From Oreocharis arfaki (Eukaryota; Chordata; Aves; Passeriformes; Paramythiidae): a stretch of DNA of 64,000 nt. The notes below the pieces were generated by a model. The model ran no database searches, was not told the DNA's origin, and was given only the letters and a program-made list of their open reading frames with translations. Both the position numbers and the translations under genes were made by a program. The stretch spans positions 5,626 to 69,625 of the forward strand of contig VZRR01007624.1 of NCBI GenBank assembly GCA_013398015.1, in the 5' to 3' direction. Of this stretch, positions 1-11,830 are shown piece after piece (the stretch's first letter is position 1; the number at the start of each line of letters is the position of its first letter).

Positions 1-560
1 CAGCTCCGCGCACCGCCGCCCCTCCACAGACTGCCACGTACAGCCCCGCACGCCACCGACACACACAGGCAGAGCCCTGCACACCCCGAGCTTCACACAC
101 CGTCACCCCGCACATCCCGCGTTGCACACCAAAGACCTCACGCACACACAGCCCTACACACCGTGAGCATCACACACCATGGCCCCCATGCACACACCTG
201 TACAGCCCGAAACACCGCAAGCATCACACACCACAGTCATACACTCCACAGTCACTCACCACACCTTCACATCTTGTGCTGACACTCCTCGCACGCAGAG
301 ATCCACACATCGCAGTTCTGCTCAGGCACCCCCTCACACACACGCACACACACTGACCTCCACACACCACAGCCACACATACCCCAGCCCCACACATCAA
401 AACTCCCTCAGGTCCCCACCCAAATGCACCACAGCATCACACACTCCAAAACCTGCCCACGCCAAAGTCCTCCACACACCACCCACACACAGCACAGCCC
501 CTTCCCCAACCTCAGCATATACCCCAAGCACAGGCATGCACAGACATTCCACCATGACAT
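1..560. repeat. CAC/ACAC-rich degenerate minisatellite
   Basis: About 560 bp is dominated by CACAC, CACACC and CATCACACACC words, with very few G residues on this strand. Longer words recur imperfectly: a CACCG-AGCATCACACACC block appears near 157 and again near 213. The open reading frame across this block (179-562) is a by-product of the missing G/T, translating to His/Thr/Ser/Pro repeats, and I do not regard it as a gene. The left edge is the window boundary, so the full array length is unknown. Confidence 0.8.
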
Positions 561-565
561 GAGGG

Positions 566-622
566 TGCAACTGGATGCTCTTTAATGTTCCTTCCAACTG
601 AAACCATTATGTGATTCTATGC
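566..622 (+). mobile_element. CR1 LINE, extreme 3' end
   Basis: A short fragment matches the CR1 3' terminus: a GGATGCTCTTTAATGTTCC segment, then CCTTCCAACTGAAACCATTA, then a GTGATTCTATG tail. It lies directly against the CAC-rich satellite, so the satellite has probably replaced or expanded inside the 5' part of this insertion. It is a dead remnant. Confidence 0.7.
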
Positions 623-3555
623 TCATTGCGTACAGCCTACATAGACGCAGCAAAATGTTCCCAACGGTTCAGAGGAGCCAGCCCAGCTCCACAGGGTCCA
701 TCCCCAGCCCCATGGCTCCTGAGCCACTCCCCTGGGGAGGATGCAATCCTTCAGGTCACATCCTGCCTCTCACTTCGCCATCGGGTTTCCAGCAGCGGGT
801 GTTACCGCAGGAGCCTGAGGCTGCTTTTATGTACTCCCTGAGACAAGGCTGTCCCTTTTAGTGTTGCCTTTTCCATAACTTTAGGCATCGTCCTGCGTTA
901 GAGCTGGGATTTTCAGCCTTACTCGGTGAAGGCTGAGCTGGTCTGGATTTCTCTGAGCCTCAGGTTACATTCCCTCGGTTTAGGTCTTTCTCAAATCCTA
1001 GGACTGCCAGGCTCATTACTGTGACTCTCCATCCTTAAAAGCAACTCTGTCTGTCTCACTTCTGGCTATACACTGTCTAAAGCCTTTGGGTACTGTTCCA
1101 GAGATATGAGGGGGCAATGGGAACCCAGTGCCTTGTAGTTGGATCAGATCAGAAGTCAGTCTCCAAGACTGAAGCCCTCTGAAAGGTGCACCCCAAGCTG
1201 AGCAGATGAAACTGGTCACAAGACCCTTTGGGAAACTCCTGGAGGCAGGGAGGAGGAAGAATTCATTTTATCAATTCAGCAAACAAAAGTTCACCCAGGG
1301 AAAATTCTGAATCACACCGAGTGTTACCAGAATTGTTACAGCACCACATGGAGCAAGAAGGTCTCACCTGCCAAAAGAAGCCTGTACAGATCAGCAATAG
1401 GGGAAAGGAGGGTAAAGGTGGAGAAAAGAGGAAATATCTGGTTTCGATCAACTCCTTAAAAATAGAAGTCTGATTACCTTTGCCCATTTCTGATTCCTCA
1501 AGGGAGAGCAGGAGAAGAGGAATCTATAAATAGTTTACAACACAGAGAATCCTATAGCAAAGTTGCTGGAAAAGATCAATAGCATGATTCAAGGAGGGCT
1601 CCAAATTACATCTCAGGGGAGGGAGGTGCTGAACAGAATTGATAAATGAGTTGCAAATGCCGTGTGTGTTGTGTGTATCTAATTAACAGAGGGTGACTGG
1701 GATCAATAGCAAGGAAGGAGATGGTCTAAAAATAGGACTCAGGCAGGGACTGCAACCTGCGGGCAACAGCTTGGATGGAAACGTCCCCTGGAGTAATTAA
1801 CCTTTAGCTGAAAGTGATGGTTGCAGTGGGGGCAAAGTGGGGCTTGTGTGCAGCTGGGAAGGGATGAGGTCTCCATGGGACTTCAGGCACAAAGCATTGT
1901 GACATTGTGGGGGTACAGGCACAGCCATGAGCTCAGAGCCTTCTTCTGATCAAGCGGCAGTGACAAGATGCTGATTGGTGAGGTGCTTTCTGGAGAAATG
2001 TCTGAATATTAACATTTTGCTGGGATTGAGGAACAGGAAACATTTGCAGTTCTGTGTACTCACAAAGATTTCAACCTTGCTCAGAGAAAAATAGCAGTCA
2101 TTTTTTTAAAGACATCTATTTACATCCATGAGAATCAGGAGTTCTCTTCTCTTTTGCTGACCCTACTGTCGAGGAAGTACCCACCACTCTGAGGACCAGT
2201 CTTTGCTCATCCAGACTCAACACCATCTATATATTTGAGCCACAGAGAAAACAACTTGCAAAGAGGAGTGTCCTTCAATCCTTCCATCTACAACAGAGCT
2301 GTCAGGCAAACTCCAGGGAGAAGGATTGATGTTGGGCAGGATGGTCTATGGCTCAGCTTACAGGCTCTGCTGAAGTACCAGGCTTCACCCAAGTGAGAGG
2401 CAGAGACACACCGAGGAACAGAAAGTTCGTTTTCAGACTGAGTACAGGATTTGGACCTGGGCTGTAAAGCATGACCGAAAGAAAAGGAAACTATAAAGAT
2501 TAAGAATCTAGAAAATATCTCTGTCATGAAAGGATTGGAGGGGTAAGTGGTGAGTGAAGAGCTTTTCTTCAATAGACAGTGACTAAAAATTCCTGGACAA
2601 AAGTTTCTCCAGAAGATGAAAAGAAAAAATAAAAAAGTCTTTTATTCTGCTATAGATGGAGCTACCAAAGGAGCAAACCATGTTTAGTCACCAAAAGGAA
2701 AGTTAACTCAAGGGGCCAAACATTACTTAGCTCCTCTTAGGTTAAGTCTAGCTTGAGGGAGAGAACATAGGCTTGAAGATAGCTCTGAGCTGTGCAGTGG
2801 GTGCCCTGGCTGCTGACAGCTCTGCCAACCCAAAGTTGCACCTACTGTCTCCACAAAAAGCCAAGGGGAATTAAAATCTCCCACGTTTTAGGTAAGAGCA
2901 TGTGGGTGCTGTTCTGTCACAGCAGCTCTGCTGTTTCACCTTGAGTTCACTCTGCAACAAAGGCAAGAGGCAGCAGCAAGGCACCTGGATTCTGAGTTCT
3001 TCTCCAGTCCATCCTTTGGACCCGACAGAGGTTCTCCTTGAGAGAAATCTAATATCACTCAGTGCAAGAAGGGGCTGAGAGCTGCCAATCCATGACTCAT
3101 CTTCCAGATGAACCACAGGAGTCACAACAAACCAGAAAAGGAAAAAAGCCCCCAAAACAAGAAAAATAACTGAAAAATATGATCCGTGCTAGAAAAATGA
3201 CCTAACCTGTTTATTTTTCAACAGAGGTTATTAAGAAACCATTTTCTTTCTCTGGCAATGGTGGCATGAAGATGATCAGAACAGCAGTTCTGATTCAGGC
3301 CGAGGTTCATTGAGCCCAGAAGTCCCTCATCCACACAGGCTGTACAGGCACAAGGTAGAAATGCAAACGGAACAAGTATGTGTGGTTCTTTTTCGTCTCC
3401 TTAAGTACTCTCCCAACCTTAGACTCTTTTAAATCAGAGGATTTTCTGAGTTCTCGGTTAGTTGCTCTATCCAGTGACTCATGACAGATCTTTCTCCCAA
3501 GCGCTTGTCCTCCCTCTTCCTGAACCCAGCTGACATTTTTTGCATTCTCAGCAAG
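623..3555. other. Unique noncoding sequence, nothing recognised
   Basis: No gene, RNA or repeat family is recognisable on either strand. Open frames reach only about 95 codons and lack convincing splice sites or protein-like composition. The sequence is ordinary intergenic or intronic DNA. Confidence 0.6.
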
Positions 3556-3700
3556 AATTCAAGCCAAGGTCAGGTTGGACGGGGCTCTGAGCAACCTGGT
3601 CTGGTTGAAGATGTCCCAGCCCATGGCAAGAGGGTTGGAATGAGATGATCTTCAAGGTCCCCTTCCAGCCCGAACCACTACAATTCTGTGACTCTATGAC
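3556..3700 (+). mobile_element. CR1 LINE 3' fragment
   Basis: This is a classic avian CR1 3' end. A TTCAAG-CCAGGTTGGA-type segment is followed by GGGGCTCTGAGCAACCTGGT, the CATGGCAAGAGGGTTGGAA segment and CCTTCCAGCCC. The octamer-derived tail ATTCTGTGACTCTATGAC ends it at 3700. The fragment is 5'-truncated to about 145 bp and noncoding. Confidence 0.9.
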
Positions 3701-6700
3701 AAATTCTCATCCTCCCCAAAGGTGAATGGACTAATGGATCTGTTATTCAGAGCAGGAAGAGCACGCCCTTTTATCTGTTTAGACCAAGCTTCCTTCAGTG
3801 GTCCCCAGGCCCTGGGCTGGAACAAAGAACACACTGTGCAATATCTGCATGCCACCAGGGCTTGGTAAAGATTTTGAAGTTCGAGAAGGTAGCCCCATTT
3901 TTAGTCACTCTTCCCAGTGCAGAGCCATAAAATGACATCTCCATGTGGCTCTCCCATCTCTACTACATAAGAGGAAGAGGGTCCATGTGTAGAGGTGAGC
4001 AAGGTAGAGGTGTAGCCCTGGCTCACTTTGCCCTATAAAATGTCTCTGGCCCATTGAGGGTTTTCTTTGCATTACTGCTATAAAAGAGTCACTGTGTTGA
4101 ATTTTGCTGTGGCTGTTCTTTGAAGTGACAATTCGTGGAAGGCAGTGACACACGAGGAGTAGTTGTTGCCACGCTGTTCACATGAGAGGAGGGCTGCAAA
4201 TCTGTAGCAATTCCAATACCTAGTGAGACTGGCAATACATAAGAAAGACACGGCAATTTCAGTCATTGAGAATCACCAGAGGTTCCCCATAAAAATTCTT
4301 CCCTGCAAGACTACAAAATTCATTCATCAAATGATCTGGCCATGAATGAAGTCTGTCCTTTACAATGCAGCTGCAGCAGCAAAGTAAACGTCGCAATTTT
4401 AAGAGCTGGGAAGTGGCTGAATTGAAAATGCAATGCCTGACTCAAAGCCTGTCATAGCCATATCTATCAGCTCCGGTGGCCTTTGGATCAGGCTGTTATC
4501 AGGAATGCAAAGATTATGATGACAAGTATTAGTGACTGGGTTGTAAGGAGTCAGACTTCCCTTTAGCTTCACAAGCTCTCTTCATGTCCTTTGCTTCTGC
4601 CAGCTGTGTGCATTTGCACAGTCACTGAAGTGTTTGTGGACCATGGACTCAGTCGACTGAGTGCGAGAGGAAGCCGAGCTCGGGTTACTGGGTGAATGCA
4701 CCTGTGTCCTTAGAGCAGTAGCTCAGGAAAATGATGGAGGAGGGAACCATCCCCGTGCAGCTCTTATTTTATTCTTTGTACCTTTTTCCCATTGATGTTC
4801 AAAGGAGTGCAACCTCTGTTGGATACACTCGGGCAGGACTCGCATGATTCAGCGGCGTTCCTTTCGTCAGGCAGTGATTGTGCAGAAGCAGGTGGAACAG
4901 GGGACTGGTCCTTTAATTCTTGCCTCCGTCTCCCGTGTGCCTGCAACATGACAGTCCTCTTGAAAGTAATCAGCAGTGACAGAAAACATGCATGAAGAGT
5001 CTCATTGACTTAGGGAGAGGGTGCTTGTGTGAAGCAACTTCACACGTGGGAGAAAAAAAAGAACAGGATCAGACCTACGCTTCGTATTTTTCCCACACTC
5101 GCTTCTTTTCGCAGGGAATTCACTAATATTAAATCCACCTAGGTGGCAGGAATGTGAGCATCTGGTCCAACCTAAATAGTCTCTTCTGTTCTATTTTTAT
5201 CCCCATGTATCATTTTTATTCTGCAGAGCCTGTGCGTGGCAGAAAGGGTGAGTTCACTTCTCAGTGTACAAGCCAAAGGTCTCTTCCAGAACTGCTGTGA
5301 AGGATTTGGAAGATATTTCACTCAAGCACAGAATTTATATATAGGCACAAAGCTTTCATTAAACATGAGCAGCCACGGGGACAGCATCAGTCACTGGCAG
5401 TAATGTATGCACGTCTTGTAGGCACACTATAGAGGAGCGAGCTGCTTGGAGAAATTAATGCAGCAAAGGTGTTGGATGTGGATGCATTTGTTACTGAATC
5501 GACGCCGTCTAAGTTTCCTGAGCCACTGTGACTTCCAGCTCTATTTGTAGATTACCAAATGCTCACAGTGTGACTGTCACTTTTGCATTTACTGCAGCTG
5601 ATGCCTCAATGTGATATTTAATGCGTATTTTAGATGAATACCTCATGTACCAAACCTGCCCCTGATTAAGAATAAGCCTTAGAGGAAAACCCAGGCAAGG
5701 TAGAAGGGAAGATCCCTGAACAGGTACAGCCCTTGCTATCACCACCAGAGGTAACTGAGCTGCAAAGATGCAGAGCTCTGGGAGAGACATCTTCCTGCAG
5801 CAACGAGTACTGAATTTTGGTGCAACAATTTCTGAATGAATTGGTGGAAAATGTGCACTTCATTAAAGTCACCACTGAGGAAGGAAAGCAATTGCTGAAG
5901 GGGCTTGCTGGCTAGTGCAATAAGCTGCAACTGTTACTAATGCAATGCCACAGTAAAGGCAAAATAGGAGCTATCGTGTATATTTGCTGTGGAATTGTCC
6001 TGTTCCATTCAGAAAAAAAATTGCTTATAATATTTAGAATAACACTGAATAAAATGTGAATGAAATGTTCTGGTTTATCTTACTTTTCTCTGTTGATTGC
6101 TTGAGCAGCAGGATCCAGCTTTTATGTTCTTGCAATAAATGGTTAATGTATATTCAGCCTTTTTATTTGGAAGAGATTGAGTGGGGTCTTCCACACCTCC
6201 CTCTATTTTTTTTTCCTGTTTGAGGACACATGAATACACTCACCCTCCAGTTACCTCTATAATTTTCACAGTGCATTTTGTTCTAACATATTTTTTCTGG
6301 CCTCTACTCCCATCATTTGTGACCTGACTGCCTCCCAGTAGTGGAAATGCTTTTCCCAACCAACATTTTCCTCCTGTAGATAACATTTTTCAGGTAGGGA
6401 GCAGAGAGTTTTACCAAAGCTGCAAAGAAAGCCTGTGGAAGGTGAAGTACCCAGCTGCAATGTTAGCCAAGATCTCACACAAACCTCCATGGCACCTGGT
6501 GGGGTGTCCCCACTGCCTCCGCTCAGGGCTCTTGCCAAGCTGCCTCAGTGGTCCATGGCCTGAATACTCCAACACAATCCCTGAATACTCCAGCTGGGAG
6601 TGCTACTCTGAATGCTACATAGGATGAGTTAAGGCCAACCAAGCCAATCTGTTGTAGAGCAAGTAGAAGAAAAGCCTCTTCCCTCATCTCCACAGACGTG

Positions 6701-7520
6701 CTGGAAGTGTCAGCTTTATCTCACCAAATTCAGACAGTGGTTGGACTGACTAGCAATTAAAAAGCTGGTGCTAAATATTGTTATTACTGTATCTGACTGT
6801 GTTCAAATGGAAGTAAGACCACAGCAGCAGCATAAACCTCAGCTAATTCGATTACATTTAGCTGCGCCAGGGTCTCTTCCAGATATTTTCCAAAATAAAT
6901 TCCAACCTGTATGTACACACAAAGCTAAACTGTTTCTGTGAAAGGAAGATTATAGTGTTACTGGTAGAGATCAGGCAGGATATTTACTGCCGTGGAAACC
7001 TTTCCTGAGAAACTCAGAGTCAGGGCAAAGGCAGTACCAGCCCATGGAGACAATTTCCCACCACCTCATACTATCACTTAGTTTGAAACTGGAGGACGGA
7101 AGGAAAGTGAACCTTTAATAACTGCCCAGATCTAAAATCAATTTCAGTGCTCAAGACAGCTTGTAAACACACAGTATGCTTTGAAAAGGATTGATGCTGA
7201 GCAAAGTGAGGTGCACATTTTCCTGCTGTTGAAGTCAAACAAAGCTCTTAAGCAGCTTCCATTTTCGAGGGTGCGTAAATGGCTACGTTATTAAGAGCCT
7301 TCCTCTGTCTGAAGATGAGAGATTTGCTTCTCAGCTCTCTTACACACATTTAAATCAGGAATAACCCACTGAGAATTGACCTGGTGTACATTTGTTATGA
7401 GAAAAGAATAGGAAAAAAAAAAGTCCTGTATAAAAAAATTCTAACAAGGATATAAATTATGATGATTTACACTTTTGGACCAGGAGTTGAGATTCCTTTT
7501 AAAACCACAATTGATTGATG
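3701..7520. other. Unique noncoding sequence with one 16-bp palindrome
   Basis: No gene is supported. The only discrete structure I can point to is a perfect 16-bp palindrome at 4647-4662. AT-rich stretches near 6000-6200 and 7380-7460 are simple low-complexity sequence. Confidence 0.55.
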
Positions 7521-7680
7521 AAGCCTCACAACATGCCTGTGATTCAGTAAGTACTACTCTCAGTTTGCAGATGGTTGTGCTGAAGCACAGCATTGCTATA
7601 TGGTTACAAACCCAACACATGAATTAGTGGCAGAGCAAATGCAGATTGCCATATCCTGATTATTACAGTGCAGTGCTTTG
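7521..7680 (+). mobile_element. Ancient MIR-like SINE fragment
   Basis: The order of words follows the MIR core and 3' part. CCTCACAACA and a TAAGTACTACT block come first. TTGCAGATGG and GAAGCACAGC follow (MIR: TTACAGATGAGGAAACTGAGGC). TTAGTGGCAGAGCAAATGCAG comes last (MIR: AGTGGCAGAGCTGGGA). Divergence is high, so this is a fossil, and the assignment rests on recall of the family consensus. Confidence 0.45.
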
Positions 7681-7844
7681 GGACAGCGTTTCTTCCTTGT
7701 GGCTGCTCACAATGCAGAGACAATTTCTGTGGTTTTGTATCTCTTGGCTACCAAAGTTGACAACTCAGCATGGTACTGCTGCCATTAGACCTGCACAGTG
7801 TCACATCTCATCATTCTGAGACCCATGGCTTTGCTTGACAATCC

Positions 7845-8794
7845 ACAATACCCCCAGGGTTCAATACTGGGCCTGGTATTGTTTTACTTAGTCATGAATT
7901 ACTTGGATAAGGGGAAGATGCCTCCTCAGGAAGTTTGCTGATGGCACAAAGCTGGGAGCAGTGGCCAATACCCCAGAGAGACGTGCAGTCGTGCACAAGA
8001 ACCTTGTCAGGTGGGAGAGATGGGCAGGGAAGAGCTGTCTGAAATTCAACAGAGGTAAACGGATCCTGCACCTGAGGAGGAACGACCCCAGGCACCAGCA
8101 CAGGCTGGGGGCTGACCTGCTGGAAAGCAGCTCTGCAGAGAAGGACCTGGGGGTTCTGGTGGACAACAGGCTGTCCCTGAGCCAGCAAGGCCCTTGTGGC
8201 CACGAAGGCCAGTGGGATTTTGGGGTGCATTAGGAAGAGAATTGCCCAGCAGGTCGAAGGAGGAGATCCTGTCCCTCTTCTCAGCCCTAGCAAGGCACAT
8301 CTGGAGTGCTGTGTCCAGTTCTGATCTCCTCAAGACAAGAGAGACATGGAGCTCCTGGATCTGGGCCACTGGAGGACAACCAAATATGATTAAAGGACTG
8401 GAGTATCTCTCTTATGAGGAAAGGCTGAAGGAGCTGGGCCTGTTCTTCAAGAAGAGACAACTGAGAGGGGAGCTCATCCCTGTCTGTCAGTGTCTGCAGG
8501 GAGGGCTCAGAGCATGGACCAGGCTCTGCTCCTGGTGAAACTGTTGCCCAGGCATCAACTGATGCCTGGGAAGTTCCACCTGAACATGAGGAAGAACTTC
8601 TTTTGTGTGCAGTGACTGAGCACTGGACAGATTGCCCAGAGAGGGTGTGGAGTCTCCCTCATGGGAGATATTCCAGAACTGTCTGGACACAATCCTGTGC
8701 CTGTGCTCTGGGATGGCCCTGCCCTGAACAGGGAGGTTGGACCAGATGACCCCACTGTGGTCCCTTCCAGCCTGACCCATTCTGTGATTCTGTG
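7845..8794 (+). mobile_element. CR1 LINE, 3' part of ORF2 plus 3' UTR, degenerate
   Basis: This is the longest CR1 in the window, about 950 bp and 5'-truncated within the reverse transcriptase. From 7852 the frame reads PQGSILGLVLF, the CR1 reverse-transcriptase block that precedes the catalytic motif. The frame then shifts, and from about 7931 it reads KFADGTKLGAV. The family has FADD here, so the second catalytic Asp is Gly. Downstream are CLKFN and EKDLGVLVDN-type blocks of the C-terminal region (to about 8190). The Gly substitution, frameshift and later stops make it inactive. It ends in CCTTCCAGCCTGACCCATTC and a GTGATTCTGTG tail. Confidence 0.95.
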
Positions 8795-11720
8795 TAATGC
8801 ATTTTTCACTGAAGTTGAAAAACTGTGCTCACTAGAAGGTTTAGAGATACTCAACTGCCAGCCAGGCTCAGAAAGGCCACCCTGAAGGATCAGTCAAGAA
8901 AAGGGATGGCTGCCACTGCCAGCTCACCATATTCAAGACAGCAAAGTTCAGCAAGAAGGGCAGAATGCACAAAGAGAGTGAAGAGAATGACAGCAAAGGT
9001 CATCACATAGGAGATCTGACCTAGATGGGGGAAAAAGCAGATTGGAAAGAAGGTTTAGGAGGATGAAGAAGGAAGTGGACAGAGAAATTGGATGCTGAGG
9101 ATGTGGGGCTAGGAGGGAGATAGTGCAATCAGTGGTTTGACACTGGGCAGAAAAAAAAATTGCAGTCAGAACTCAGAAAACGTTTATCAATGTCCACTTC
9201 AGCTGTGTCTGCAGCTTTTCCAGCTGTCTGGAGACTCTGGATGAATCCTCTTGGCACTTTCTCTTGAAGGCAACAAAGTAGAGGAGGGAACAGATAGCAC
9301 CCGCATTTTGTTTTCCCCAGGGGGACAGATAGTCTGTCATGCAATGTTCCAAACCCATGAGATTCTTGGGGAAGGCACATTATGTCCAGTGAAGGTATCA
9401 CTGGCATGATACTGGCATAATAAAGTGGGCCCTCAGACCCGAATTCTGTCCTGAACTGTGTGCCTTGAAAATTTCTGAGCACATCTCTTGCCACGGCTTT
9501 TTTCTTGCATGGACAGAATACTGCAGAGACTTTTGCCTGTGCTTGCGTGTCAAGAGAAGATATGTGAGAAGTAAAAAAAAAGAGCCAGATCTCCACCAGC
9601 TCCTCAGTTTTCTGTTCCCAGTCTGCCTTAGTGGAGCTGGAGAATCCTTGTGTGTGCTGGTAGCTGAGGGGCATTAATCCTAACACACCTCCCAGCCATT
9701 CTCCTGAAAAGACAGTTTGGGAGGGAAACTTGCTATTTAAATAGACATTCCCTGAGAACAATTTTATGTCTGCAGTGGATTCATTTCTCTACTGCTAAAC
9801 TATAGTGGAAAAGCATCTTTGCAAGTGTCTGCAGACGCCTGTCTGCAAAGCAGAGATTTGCATAAGCTTAGTAGCTTTTCCCCACCAGCAAAGCAGGCTG
9901 TCTGACTGCAGCATGCAGCTTCTGCTGGATAACCACACTGCTTTTAGGACTTGGTGCCAGCTTAGCTAGACAGTGACTATTCACACCTCCTCACACCCCC
10001 GGGCAATGTTGCTTGGCCAGTGAAAAGCTTGTGGTTAGTGAAAGCCAAGCAGTGTGACTGGCACTGGCCCTGGTGCTCCAGCATGTCCTCGGGGCACTGC
10101 CGGGCTCTTCCTGGCTGAACCTGCTCTCAAGTCACATTAAATAACCCTCAAGAGTTGCAGGTCAAAAGTTTATGAGAAGATGGCAAATGATATTTCTGGC
10201 CTGCTGAGTCAGGCAAAGGAGATGGGGAAGGAGGAGCTTGGGGCTTTTTGGTTTTCTCTGAAGATCAGGCCTTGGAAAGGTTGATAATTTCTGGCAGACT
10301 GAAAAGACCTATTGGGCAGATTGGAAAGTCTTGAAAAGGCCTTTTTTGAGCAGACTGAAAAGGCAGAAATCTGAGCTCTGAATATGAAGCTGCTTGATAG
10401 CTTCATAAGACCACTTACTATAAATCTCCTCCTCTTAGCAACTGTATGAGCAGCAGGGCACATGATTGAATGTTTTTCATATATTGTGGAATAAACTGCA
10501 CTCCACTTCCTACTGCAGCAAATGTCAGGTGTGCGAGACAGAGCAGGGGCTGAGGTACACTTCAGATCGCGGCACCTTCTGCATTTCGAATGTACACAGC
10601 ACCGTCCCTCCACGGGCTACACGAGATTGGATTCATCACGCTTTCCAGCACACTGCTAAGTGAAACAGAAGACTGATACACTACTAATAGTTGAGGCTTC
10701 TTATAGCAGCCTCATCTGTTATCACATCCTCCGCCATCGTTCAACTTCTACTCCCACCTCGCAGTTACTCTGGCCCTCGTACTCTGTTTATCTTGCTCTT
10801 CCTCTCCTGACTCCCTGCCTCTTTCCGTGCTTCTCACTGTCCTGGATTCAGTTTGCCTGCTGATCCCTGACGCCACCAGCCACGCAAATCCTCAGGAAAA
10901 ACCACTTCTGTCATGACACAAGACAAAAGCTTGGGAGGACCTTTGTGGGGTGCCAGCAGAGGTCCGTGTTCCTGGCTCTGTGCAAGGTGGTCGTATAGCA
11001 TGGGATAGCTCTTTGTACTCCTCTGGGCCTCAGGGCTCGATCCTCTGTGTGTCTTGAGGTCTAGAAAATCAAAGTCTGGAAATGACTGGTTTCACTGGCA
11101 GTTTGCATGAGCAGAGAATGAGAATGAATGAAAAGACATTTAGGATTTAGCCCAAAGCATCTATTATGAATGTCGTTAAATCCGTCCTAGCACAACTTCT
11201 GCAGTTAGGAATTGGGTGGGAGCTCCAGGCCTGACCTGGAGCTGAATGTGGGGGCTCTGAGGAGAGAGGGAGAATTTAATTCTATGTAAGATCACTATTA
11301 ACTGACACACTGTCGTGATGCTTTAGAGAAGAGAGAGGGGATGATTACAGAGGGAGAGCAGGAGCCACAAAATAGCACTTTTATTTTTCAAAACCTTCAC
11401 ATAGTTTGGCAGAACAAATGACAACAGAAGTTAAAACAGCACTTTTCAATTTTCCATTCTTTATTTCCACATGATTCTTCTGTGGAACTCCAATTAGGAT
11501 ATTTATTTCCCTGTCTTGTGCTTTTTCGACACAGAACGTCAGATTGTTCAGTAACAGACAGAAAAGCATGGCTCTTATCTCCATATAAATATAAGAGTGC
11601 AACTCTTCAGGACTAAATCCAGGTATTCATGATGCTCGTAGTCACCATTAGCCCGTTACCCAAATGCCTTGCATTAATGGATTTTTCCTTGCATCACTTG
11701 ACTGAGGAGAAATTCAGTGC
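8795..11720. other. Unique sequence; one long antisense open frame, no proven gene
   Basis: The only item of note is a minus-strand frame open for 210 codons at 9129-9761, overlapped by a second open minus frame. Neither matches a family I recognise. The rest has no recognisable repeat, RNA gene or exon. Confidence 0.5.
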
Positions 11721-11830
11721 TGAATTACTACCCTCATCTTGCAGACAGGAAGCTGCATCTTAGAGAAATTACAGCATTGACCGGGTACTCACAGGAAACC
11801 TGTGCAGATCAGAAACCTCAGTCAAAAGCA
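11721..11830 (+). mobile_element. Ancient MIR-like SINE fragment
   Basis: TACTACCCTCATCTTGCAGA, GGAAGCTGCATCTTAGAGA and then CACAGGAAACCTGTGCAGA follow the order of the MIR core: TACTATCCCCATTTTACAGA, GAGGCACAGAGAG and CACACAGC-GTGGCAGA. The match is divergent and the ends are uncertain. Confidence 0.4.

Noticed and set aside
179..562. 127-codon plus-strand open frame
   Set aside because: It lies wholly in CAC-rich satellite whose base composition suppresses stops; the translation is a His/Thr/Ser/Pro repeat.
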